The position numbers and the translations under genes are program-made. A stretch of DNA of 64,000 nucleotides from the NCBI RefSeq assembly GCF_027887165.1, contig NC_077230.1, positions 262,623,476-262,687,475 of the forward strand, given 5' to 3'. The stretch comes from Monodelphis domestica (lineage: Eukaryota; Chordata; Mammalia; Didelphimorphia; Didelphidae). Below the pieces are notes generated by a model. It saw nothing but the letters and a program-made list of their open reading frames with translations, did no database searches and was not told the origin of the DNA. Positions 40,473-50,535 of this stretch are shown here, one piece after another. Position 1 is the first letter of the stretch; every line of letters starts with the position of its first letter.

Positions 40473-40909
40473 ATTGAAAAACTGATTTTTCTCTTTTATA
40501 TGTACCTTATGAGAGGCAACTTTATTATACTGGAATGAGGACCAGCCTTAGAGACAGGAAGACAAGGGTTCCAGTTATAAGATTAAGAATTAATATCCAA
40601 ATCACTCCAAGTATTATATTTAATAAGATTTATTAATAATAACTTTAAGCAAAAAGGGAAATAAAAGGCTAGAGAAAAAGAAGGAGCTCACTTAGCCATG
40701 CACGTAGGAAAAGAGAGAGCAAGGGTGGGCAAAACATCCAATTATATACAAATATGCAAGCCTGCAAAATGGGGATAAAGAGGAAAGGGATGCTGGGAGG
40801 TGTAGTTCAAGGGAACAAAATTTTCTAATTACACACAGACCTGCTTCTGACATAGCCTAGATAAAAATAGCAGGTCAATTAATCCCTCAATGCCCTAGCT
40901 GTTGTTACT

Positions 40910-41160
40910 GTTGGAATCCAGCCATTTTTCAGATCTCTCCAATTCTTTGCAACCCTATTTGGGGTTTTCTTAGCAAAGATACTGGAATAGTTTGCCATTT
41001 CCTTCTCCAGTTAATTTTACAGATGAGGAAACTGAGGCAAATAGGGTTAAGTGATTTGCCCAGGGTCACAAAGCTACTAAGTGTATAAGGATGAATTTGA
41101 ACTCAGGAAGATAAGTCTTCCTGAATCCAGGCCAGGCACTTTATCTTCCCCTGTGCCCCA
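40910..41160 (-). mobile_element. MAR1-type SINE, antisense
   Basis: 'tggggttttcttagcaaaga', 'ctccagttaattttacagat', 'gatttgcccagggtcacaaa', 'gaactcaggaagataagtct'. It lies 310 bp before the last CCDC82 exon. Confidence 0.9.
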
Positions 41161-41469
41161 GGTAAATCCCTATAACTAGATTTCACATAAGTTTCTGATC
41201 TTCATGAGAAAGATTTTTCAGCATTGAGTTCCTTATGCAAGTAAAATTTCAGGTCTAACCTTTAAAAAAAACAAAACACCTTCTCTTTACTTTTCTTAAA
41301 ATAGAAATCTTTGATTGAATCAGGGTCCTTATTTATTCCATTGATTTTGATTGCCTTAATATAAAGTATACTTAATACTATTCTTATTTATATGCAAAAT
41401 AAGGCCTAATTCATCTTTAATTGGTTTCTCCCCTATGTGAAATAACCAGTATTTTTATTGTATGTGCAG

Positions 41470-41535
41470 AAATATGACCAACTTGAAGAATATCTCAATT
41501 TTGCGGATTATTTTCATGATGAGAAGTTTGACTAA
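41470..41535 (+). CDS. CCDC82: CCDC82 terminal coding exon and stop
   Basis: The acceptor TGTGCAG ends at 41469. Twenty-one codons (beginning KYDQLEEYLNFADYFHDEKF) are followed by TAA at 41533-41535. The short acidic and aromatic tail is the expected end of CCDC82. Phase matches the exon ending at 37462. The exon sits about 7 kb upstream of the MAML2 start codon on the same strand. Confidence 0.93.
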   Translation, partial: KYDQLEEYLNFADYFHDEKFD

Positions 41536-41995
41536 ATTGTAACACTTCCTTTGGAGAAGATTTTATAAAATTGTGATGAACATGAAGAACAATGAGTACT
41601 TGTTTCTGCATACCATGCTGAATATATTTGCACATTTTTGAAGATTTTCATAGCAAAAGCTCTTGTTTTTAAATATATAGGTCCATTTTAATTTTTGTGA
41701 AATCAAATCAGTGATCTTATTTTAATATTTTATCTGTGGTACATAGAAAGCGTATGCTAAATAATTTTTTAAAAGCTAATCAATGTATTTTTAAAATCAT
41801 GTCAGTGACTGTGTAATAGAATACTATATGTCAAGTAAATATGAGTTATTAATTTCATACCAGTTTGATGGAGATATGTTGCATTTTAAAGTTGTATTTA
41901 GTCTTAAATATTTATGTGTATTTATTGCCTTCCCCCTCCCAAATCTTTTTGCCTGTCCATTTTGCAGTATTAAATGACCTTTACTAACATGTTAT
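41536..41995 (+). other. CCDC82: CCDC82 3' untranslated region (probable)
   Basis: AT-rich, repeat-free sequence directly follows the stop codon. The first poly(A)-signal variant I can find is ATTAAA at 41969-41974, followed within 40 bases by a T-rich stretch. The end is therefore set near 41995. No AATAAA was found closer to the stop, and longer 3' ends are possible. Confidence 0.5.
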
Positions 41996-44055
41996 TCTTG
42001 CTATGACCTAAATCAGTGGGCTGGAAGAAATCTCAGTAGACTGTCAGTTCATTTCCCACCCATCCTACCACTGCAGGACTGTACCTCAACCACCTAGACA
42101 AAGTAGTGTCATATATGTTCTTAAATATCCCTTTGAAGGGAATTTCAGACCTCTTACTAATCCATTCCAGTGTCTCACAATCCTCACACTCAGGAATACT
42201 TTAATGTAGTGTCCTTTCATGATTTGGGATGTTCTTTCTTTGTGCTTGCTCAGTGTTAAGTCTAGATATAAATGACTGAAGTATATTTATATTTTTTAAA
42301 TCATAAATGTTCCCATATCTAAGTTTATTTAATCTGTGGAGATGTAAAAATGTCAAAGGTGATTTTTAGCCAAAAAAACAAAAAACAAAAAAACCTTAGA
42401 AAGTATATTTTGTCTTGTGCCAAATCTAGAAAAAGCCAGTTTAGACTGGTGAAATAAGTTGTACAGTTTCAGAGGAAACAAATGGGCCTTGTCAGTTGTT
42501 TGTCTTTGTACTTGGGGGTCCCAGTGTAGTAAGACCATCTCTTCTAGTGTGGACTTCAGTATGATACAAGTTCATCTTGGCCCTTTTCCAATGTGGCTTA
42601 GATACTGGAAGTATCCCATGGACACTATTATAATATGGTCTCAACAATATGTTCCGTGGCATAGATTCCAAGGACAGAATTGAGTGAGGCTTGTGGTGTC
42701 TAAGGCTGGGTACTATTAGAGACTGCTTAATTATCATATTTCTTCAAATCATTTCTTAAATATGGCTCCTCTCATGGTAACTTACTAAAAAATCCCACAA
42801 GGTAGAGTGGATTTGTCCATGTATAACAGTATTGTGGAGCACATAGTTTTAAAAGTGTGGATGACTGAAATTTTCGTTTACAAACCTCTTCATCCTTCTG
42901 GATGGCTCGTGGAAATAATTCTTAGCCGTTTTCTAGGGAAGGAAACAGACACAGAGTTGGAATAAGAGGATAAAATGTTCAAAGAGGAACTTTTTAAGCA
43001 GGGAGAGAAGTGATGCTCAAGTAGGGAGATAGATGGAGTATAAGAAGATGGGATAAGAAGTGAATTAGAACAAAGAAGAACAGGAGAAACAAAAACAAAT
43101 TGACTTTCTCTCTTGTACTTGACTCTGGAAACTACCCTTTCTGTAAAGTCTGGAGCAGGCAGGCCAGGAAAGTGTCAAGACTGGATAATTCTTGAAAAAA
43201 ATCAAGAGCCTAGTGAACTGAGGCATTTTATATAGTGAAGTACTACTAGTGTGGCTGCAGTTGGGATGTACTTAGAGTGAGACTTCCCAAATATTTGTAG
43301 CACTTTTAAGATCCTGAGATCATTATTCCCCATCATTACTCCAGAGTTATTAGTATTTGTTTTACCTAATACAAAAGGAAGAGTTTTTGAGCAGGATTTT
43401 AATAATATTTTTAAAGAAAAAACTATTAGAAACCATCAGAAAGGGACAGGCTGTTAGGCGATACAATTGGTTCAGGTAAGGAGAAAAATAGTTTGCACCA
43501 AAAGCAGTCTGTAGGCAAGTTAAGAATTCTAAGATATAGAAATATTCACAGAATTATTATATTTCAGTGACAATTACTGATAGTATATATACATCATCTC
43601 TATGGTATTTGGAAGAACTAAAGAGTTTGTGAACTTTTTCATGGGTCACTGAATTGGAGGTGAGGGGAGAACTACCTATAAGAGTATTGATTTTCCAGAG
43701 GTAGTTGCTGTTATGATTTCAAATGTTTGAGTGTATTTGTCTAAATCAAGTAAATGGAGACTGGTGGTGGCAGTGGGAGAAGGAAAGTAAGGAAGAAGCC
43801 TTTCTGTTAGACGGCTGTATTCTAAGGGTCTGCCTTCTCCTTTTGTCCAGCAGCTTTGTTTGAGAGAAACATAGTGCTCAGTGGTTATCCAAGCCACTCA
43901 TTCTTTAGGCTGGCCACCCTGAACCACTCTCCCCCCATCCACTTCCCCTGATCCCTAGTGAGGCTCAGCTATAAGGCTTGCTTAAGTCAGGACAGCTAGA
44001 AGGTTGAAGCCTAGTCCAAGAGCTGCCCCGTAGGTGGTTTGCTGGAAACCTTAAG
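41996..44055 (+). other. CCDC82-MAML2 intergenic, unassigned part
   Basis: Repeat-poor sequence with no coding exon I can support. Overlapping short frames at 42353-42737 and 43676-43897 lack any recognised domain. Confidence 0.5.
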
Positions 44056-44605
44056 TAACACTCTTCTGCTTTACAGATTCTTTTTCACATTTCTCAGTTT
44101 CCTTTTAGGACTCATCCTCTGTCTAATCTCTTGGTCCTCCTCTCTGTCTACATGCTTTCCCATGGCACTCACATTCATACAAATGTCTTAAACTACCCTC
44201 TTTATTTGAAATAATTCCCAAATCTGTGTCTCCAGGCATGACCTCCTTTCTTAGTTCTAGACCTTGCCTTTAAGAAATCTTAATCTAGATATCCCTTGGC
44301 ACTTCAAACTCAGTATGTCTAGTGCTGAGCTTATTATCGTGCCCCTGCTAAACCTAGCTCCTTCCTCTAAATTCTGTTTTTGCCACTGGCATCTGAATTC
44401 CCCGAGTCTCCCATGTTCATATTCTTAGGGTTATTTTGGACTCTTTCCCTGACTTCTGTCTAATTAGTCACCAAGTCTTGTGGATCCCACACCCATATCA
44501 CTCATGGCCATCTTCTCTTTTATTCCAGTATAGACCTTATTACTACCATTTCCCCAAATTCATTCACATTAACTCTCTCCCTTTCTAATCTATCCTTTAG
44601 CATGG

Positions 44606-44845
44606 TATAGTGGATAGAGTGTTAGACTTGGAGTCAGGAAGTTCTGGGCTCAGATCCAGGCTCTGACACTAGCTGTATGACCATAGGCAAATCCCTTACC
44701 CTCTCTGAGCCTCAGTTTCCTCATCTGTAAAATGAGGATAGTAATACCTGTAGTACCTACCTCACAGGGTTGTTGTGAGGATCCATGAGATATTGTATGT
44801 AAAGCGCTTTGCAAGCTTTTAAGTGTCATATAATTGTCAGCTATT
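44606..44845 (+). mobile_element. THER1/MIR-type SINE, full length
   Basis: 'atggtatagtggatagagtg', 'cagtttcctcatctgtaaaa', 'cacagggttgttgtgaggat', 'gtaaagcgctttgcaagctt'. It carries the complete core and the L2-like end. Confidence 0.9.
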
Positions 44846-44994
44846 TTACTTCTGCCAGAGTTATCTTCTTATGCATAGGTCTGGTCATATTGCTCAGCTC
44901 AGCTATCTTCAGTGGCTCTCTATTGCCTACTGAGTAAAAACTTCATATGCCTTTGCCTGGTATTCAAGGCCCTCCACAACCTGGTGCCCCTCTA

Positions 44995-45177
44995 CATGGT
45001 GAGGTGGAAAGAGCACAGGAATGAGGGGATCTGAGTTCAAATCCTGGCTCTGCTATTTACTACCTACATGACCTTGGTCATTTAACCTCTCTAGTCCTCA
45101 GTTTCTTCAGTAACTTGAGGAGGTTGGACTAGGTGATCCGGAAGGTCCCTCTCACTCTAAATCCTATGATCCTACCT
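44995..45177 (+). mobile_element. MIR-like SINE with CR1/L3-like end
   Basis: A tRNA-type head ('tggaaagagcacaggaatga', 'gagttcaaatcctggctctg') is followed by 'ggttggactaggtgatccgg' and 'ctctaaatcctatgatccta', the terminal motif shared with CR1/L3-type elements. Confidence 0.75.
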
Positions 45178-45639
45178 TTCCAGCCTTATCGTACATTAAC
45201 CCCTCCATATACTCTGCTCTGGCCAAACTGGACTTCTCTTTCTCCCCTAACACACCCTGTGCTCTCTTGCCTCTGTGCCTTTGCTTAAGCTGTTCCCTAT
45301 GCCTGTAACGTTCTCCCTGCCTTTTGAATTCCTTACCCATCCTTGAAAGCCCAACTCCAATGCCACCTTCTCCTAGAAGCTTTCCCTGGTCCCTGTTGTC
45401 AGTGATGACCTTCCCTTTTGTACCTCACATGGCACTTTGTTTTGCACTGCTCTAATGCACTTGTTATGTATTATTGTATATTATGGTTGTCAGTGTATGT
45501 GTCTTATTTCCCTACTAGACTGTAAGCCCCATGAGGGCAGGGACCACGTCCTATCTAAACTTTGTATCTCAGCTCTCGCACAGTGCTCTGCACACAGTTG
45601 GTGCTTAATAAATATTTGTTGAATTGAATCAGCTGTGTA

Positions 45640-46312
45640 CTTGAAATTTAATGGCAGTGGGGGCAGTAGTAAAAAGAAAGAGTGGATAGATTTCATCTAT
45701 AAACCCCTGAAACACTAAATAGAGATTTTATCATTGCATTATTTATGAATCTTTGACTTTTTAAAATAAATGTATTTCTCAACTTTGCTCAAGGATTAGA
45801 GCTTACAGTTTTATAGAGTAACTCAGTTGATACCCTTGGACCACTTATTGATATTCAGAAATTCAAACTATTCCAAGACATGTTCTAAATCTAATTATGT
45901 TGGTTTTCATCAAATTAACTTATTGAGGTATGAATGAAGCCTTCAGTTCCCAAACACCTTATCATACATACACAGACCTCCAGACCTCCATTCTTTTACA
46001 CATTCTGCCCTTTTGATATTAGGGGATGGGGACCTGGGAGATGTAAGGAAAAAATAAAAAGAATATCTTCATTTTAAACATTTTAAAATTATGCACCCAG
46101 GAAGGGACTAGTAAAGAAATTTTTTTTCCATTCATTTCAATCCAGTTCCAAATCAACCCACAAGAATCTGTGGAGGGAAAAAAAAACATAACCTGGGAAA
46201 TATACTATTATATAGGTAACTAAGATGTTTACATTTTTTAAATGAATGAATGAATAAACTATAGGTTACCTTACCAACCCTACCAATTCACTCATTAATT
46301 TACTAGTCTCTA
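45640..46312 (+). other. Unassigned intergenic stretch
   Basis: AT-rich sequence with no feature recognised. Confidence 0.5.
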
Positions 46313-46400
46313 AAGATTGCTAATGGAGAGGCAGTGTGGAGTAGTTGGATGGAGCTGGAATAGGAGTTAAGAAGACCTGGGTCCAACTCTGACATAAATT
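46313..46400 (+). mobile_element. MIR-type SINE fragment
   Basis: 'ggagaggcagtgtggagtag' and 'agttaagaagacctgggtcc'. Confidence 0.55.
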
Positions 46401-46580
46401 TGTCATCCTCTCATCCCCAGGATGAGGACCAAATCTCTAAGCAGAAAAGATGTTGTTCTATCCTGATACACCTACAGCAGAGTCCTGGTCTTGGGAAATG
46501 CTAGGGGAAAAACAATCCACCAACAAGATGCCAAGGGACTAAATGCATTTTAAGCTGTTAGGGAACCACATAAGTACATT

Positions 46581-46594
46581 GGGGGGGGGGGGGG
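46581..46594 (+). repeat. Poly(G) tract, 14 G
   Basis: Uninterrupted run of 14 G about 2 kb upstream of the MAML2 start codon. A run of 14 C lies at 47131-47144. Between this tract and 46950 I recognise nothing else. Confidence 0.97.
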
Positions 46595-46949
46595 TAAACC
46601 AAACGGGGCAAACACGCATAAGACTAGGTCCTGGTCATCCTTGTTTCCCTGTGCTGCCCCCCAGACTGATCTAGACACACGGCAGGGCACCTACCTTCCC
46701 GGAGCTCACAAGCTGTTCTAGCTTGGTGTCAGTAATTTAGACGTCCTAGACAGCAGCCCTGTGGCGACCACTACATGGTTCCCTTTACAACATATTAAAA
46801 GATAAAAACGGGATCCCTGGAGGGAGGGTCTAAGTTTAAAAGGGAAAACATATTCCCTGGCTAAGAATTTCTTCACTATGTAGAGCTGATGAGCTAGCAG
46901 GAGAGGGGTTGGGGAATTTCCCTAGCTTTCCCCCACCAGAATCCTTTCA

Positions 46950-48534
46950 GTGAAGTATCCTAGAACAGCTCACTCTGATTCACTTCTTCTGCCACTGGGA
47001 GGCCCTCTGTGCTACTCTTTCCCCTCTGCCCATCTCCCAATTAATTACTCACTGGTGCAGTGGCACCAGCCATCCACCAGGGAGTCTCCAAATAAGCTTG
47101 CTCTCCTTCCCCCTCCCTCTCCTCCTCGCTCCCCCCCCCCCCCCATCTGCAGCTTTGCTGGCTCTCTCTCTTTCTCTCTCTCTGTCTCACTCTCTCTCTT
47201 TCTCTCCTATCCGAGCACAATGAAAGCCTGTGTATCTCCGTGACTCCGGGCAGTGGAGCGAGTGTCAGCAAAGCGACCAACAACAGAGGAGAAAGAGAAA
47301 GGAAAATACCAGCTACTTTTTTTTTTTCCATATAAAAATCGGAGCGATCCAAGAGATTCACATTGGTCATTGCGAGTCCAAACCCCACAGATCAACTGGC
47401 CGGGGATGGAATGTACAAAAACAGAAAGGAAAGTGACTGGACGTTACTTGGTGCAATACGCTGGAAGTTTGTAAGTTGGACTATCATTTGTAAATTACTC
47501 TGGGAAGAGTTGTTCTCTGGTGATACGGTGTCTGAATAGAGCCCGGGTGGGGAAGAGCAGCTTAAGCGGGAAAGCAATGCGCTAAGTGATCTCTCTGCCT
47601 GGCTAGCTACTTTAGATTGCTTTCATTAAGGAAAGGAAACCCTAGAAGAGATGAGGCTCTTCCCAGTGGCCGGATTCGCGGAAGAAACGAGCGTGGTCTG
47701 AAAGTCCAGTTACTGACACTGCGAACCACCGAGAAGCTGTCTCCTTCTTTTGGGGGGCGCGGGGGGAGACGAAATAGAGGAGTTCTGTGGCAGCAGCGAC
47801 AGTAACCAAACAAGGAGGAAGCGTAGGGAGCTCAGAGGGGAGGCGGAGAAGGGGGGGAAAAAAGAGAGAGAAATTAAAACCAAAAAGACAGTAGTTCCTG
47901 TGGGCACGTTGTGATCCTCGGCTTCTAAACTCTATTGAAAAGGCAGCACAGTGTTTTTAAAACATGAGAAAAAGTGACTGTGGCGAGGCCATGAAGCCAG
48001 GCAGCTTCGCAATGTGCTTCTTTGCTGAAATTTCCCCATAAATATCCGAAACAACTAGGTGAGGGGGTGGGGGAGGAGTTCAGGTCTTGATTAACCTCTT
48101 TTTCCCTCAACTCCTTTCTCTCCGTCTTGCTTTCTCTTGACAACTCCCGAGTCCGTCCAAGCTAAACCCCGGATCCTATAACATTTGCGAAGTACGCAGT
48201 GGCTCTTGTCAGCTTGGTTAAAAAAAAAAAAATCCCCAACTCTGCCCAACTTCTCCAGAGCTGTCAGATGCAATTAGAGTAAGTTGATTAGGGTTTGTTG
48301 TCCTCTTAGCCTCTCCAATTGACTTTCTCCCCCACCCTTCTTCCATCAGGCTATTCCTCCAGCCCTTCACTTATTCTCTCCTCCCCTCCAACTCTCAGTT
48401 TCTCCATATATACTCTCTACACATGTGGCACTGAAAACAGTCCATATTCTTTTTTGAAGACTCACAAGTTTCCCCCATTAACCAGTAGCCACAGTCACAA
48501 TATCCCAGAGGCAGCAATCATTGTGGCCAGTAGG
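46950..48534 (+). promoter_or_regulatory. MAML2: MAML2 promoter and 5'UTR region
   Basis: GC and CpG content rise and interspersed repeats disappear between about 46.9 kb and the start codon, as expected for a promoter with a long 5'UTR. Visible parts are a run of 14 C at 47131-47144, a CT-rich microsatellite at about 47161-47208, a TATA-like TATAAAAA at 47331-47338, and a GC-rich block at about 47740-47850. An upstream ATG at 47220 opens an 8-codon reading frame ending TGA at 47243. The transcription start was not determined. Long antisense reading frames here (for example 47041-47388) are artefacts of base composition. Confidence 0.6.
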
Positions 48535-49080
48535 ATGGGGGACACAGCTCCCCCTCAGGCCCCAGCAGGTGGGTTAGGGGGGGCTCCTGGGGCAGGGCTC
48601 CTTGGAGGAGGCTCAGTGGCCCCCAGAGTACACAGCGCCATTGTGGAACGTCTGCGTGCCCGCATCGCCATCTGCCGCCAGCATCACCTAAGCTGCGAGG
48701 GACGCTATGAGCGGGGTCGAGCCGAGAGCTCCGACCGGGAACGGGAGAGCACCTTGCAGCTCCTGAGTCTCGTGCAGCATGGTCAGGGTTCAAGGAAGGG
48801 TGGCAAACACGCTAAGGCTAGTGCCAATGCCACGGCCACTGCAGCACCTCCTCCCACTGCCGCTCCTCCTCCTCCTCCAACATCAGCAGCAGCGCCTGCC
48901 CCACCACCTCCACCAGACTATCACCACCACCACCACCACCACCATCACCCACAGCACCTGCTCAACAATGGCAGCAACTCTGGTGGGAGTGGGATCAAGG
49001 GCGAGCAGCAGCAGCAGCAGCAACAGCAGCCACCTCCCACATCAGCTCCTGAGGACCAGAGGAACTCGGCCCTGATTGCG
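48535..49080 (+). CDS. MAML2: MAML2 coding exon 1 (mastermind-like 2, N-terminus)
   Basis: MAML2 is a nuclear co-activator that binds the complex of Notch intracellular domain and RBPJ and recruits the transcription machinery. This exon encodes residues 1-182. The start ATG at 48535 is the first in-frame ATG after the TAG at 48307 and has A at -3 and G at +4. Residues 1-31 are Gly/Ala/Pro-rich (begins MGDTAPPQAP). Residues 32-85 form the conserved basic helix that docks on the Notch-RBPJ groove (VHSAIVERLRARIAICRQHH and onward to LQLLSLVQHGQG). Then come Lys/Ala-rich and Pro/Ala-rich segments, a run of 9 His (130-138), a Gly/Ser stretch, a run of 8 Gln (158-165), and EDQRNSALIA at the end. 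The donor GTAAGC is at 49081, phase 0. The remaining exons, including the activation domains, lie beyond the window. Confidence 0.96.
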
Positions 49081-50289
49081 GTAAGCAACCCTTTCCTACT
49101 CATTGTCACAAGAATCCGGTGGTCTTTGGTCGGTTGGGTTCCTGCTGGAAATGGATGTCCACTGGGCATCTGATGGCTAGCCTTCCCTTCAAAGGCTAAG
49201 GACCAATCATCTGTCATGTACATTGACATTCTCGGTGTTTCCTCCACCCCAGGTGACCTCCCTCACCAACCCATGTCTCTTCTAGGCATGTCTGGAGCTC
49301 ATGGAATGTAGGAGCAGGCTGGCCCTGGCAAGGAAGGCCCGGGCCAGCCTCTCGCACCTCTCTCTCTTTGAGCTCCTTGGTGCTTTTCATTGGGCCTGAA
49401 ATACCTTTAGGCCCCACTAGCCATTTGTTGCTATAAAGTATCTACAGGTCACTGTCCCCTCTGCTCCATTTTAGTCCGTGAATTCCTTTCCCACATCCCC
49501 GCATCCTTTGGCTGGAGGATACCTGTGGCTGCCTGGAGTGGCAGAGCAAATATTTAGTGCCTCTCAGTTAGGGATTCCTATGCGTGGTTCCCAGAAATGG
49601 AAACAGAAGGAGGTCTTGAAATAGAAGGGAAGTTTGATTCTGGTTTAGTTTCCTTGGTGTCTCTCTTGCTTGATTTCCTCCAGACTCTGCTGTTTCTTCC
49701 TTGCCGTGGGCACACGAGCCCCCATCAGTTATCCCTGACAAGTTCTAGTTGACTAACCTGCCTGCGTCGGTATACACAGGAACGAAGGTGTATTTGCAGA
49801 ACATCTTCTAAGGAAGTACCCAGTGGTTGGCTGCTCCCAGAGACAGGATATCATACTTGAAGGGTCTGATTAAGTTTCTGGCCTGGAATTCTTCCCCAGC
49901 TGCACAGACACACCCTGTCCCAGAGGGAGGATCTTTTCAATCATTGGCTCTTGGTGCCAGGCACAGTCGCCTGACCTCTAGTCGTGTGCTTGGCTTTCCC
50001 CACATACACAGAGCTAGCTGGTCAACGGTCCTCGATGGGAGGTGGCTTCCCATCCCACAGCATCCCTGAGGTCTGTTATGCCACTGATGCTTTGCATCTG
50101 TTCATGCAGTATAGCTTGATTCAGCCTCAGCCAACTCTAATGAAAGCCAGCCACAGGAAATGGCCAAGCAAGCCAACTCTAAAGTATTCAGGAAGCCCAC
50201 TGGAATGGATGAGAAGGCAGATGCAAATCACCTGTTGAGTGGCCCATGACAATTTGCTTTGGGTTTGGGAACTATGGATGGCAGCCATG

Positions 50290-50535
50290 GTAGCTAGAAC
50301 AGTTAGGTGACCCAGTGAATAGAGCACTGGGGCTGCAGTCAGGAAGACCTGAGTTCAAAACTGACCTCAGACACTTACTTTATATGTGATCTTAAGCAAT
50401 ACATTTAACCACTATCTGCCTCAGTTTCCTTAACTATAAAATAGAGCTAATAATGGCACCTACATCCAAGGGTTTTTATAAGGCTAAAATGAGACAGTAG
50501 GTATTCTATAAATGCTAGCAATTATTACTTTTAAT
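50290..50535 (+). mobile_element. THER1/MIR-type SINE, full length
   Basis: 'gtgacccagtgaatagagca', 'aggaagacctgagttcaaaa', 'ctgcctcagtttccttaact', 'aatgagacagtaggtattct'. It is the first repeat in MAML2 intron 1. Confidence 0.88.

Larger units (their letters stand above)
44060..45632 (+). mobile_element. L2 LINE, well-preserved 3' region with two nested SINEs
   Basis: Long sense L2: 'aatctgtgtctccaggcatg' (44220), 'ttcaaggccctccacaacct' (44964), 'ctgctctggccaaactggac' (45214), 'cttgaaagcccaactccaat' (45342), 'ccatgagggcagggaccacg' (45529), ending 'tggtgcttaataaatatttg' and ttgaattgaatc. It is split by SINEs at 44606-44845 and 44995-45177. Confidence 0.9.

Noticed and set aside
47041-47388. 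115-residue minus-strand frame opposite the MAML2 5'UTR
   Set aside because: Low complexity (Arg/Glu/Ser from the CT microsatellite and Gly from the C run); a shadow of the promoter region.
48945-49247. 100-residue minus-strand frame with a Cys run
   Set aside because: The Cys run is the antisense of the CAG run in MAML2 exon 1; it overlaps the coding exon and its splice donor.
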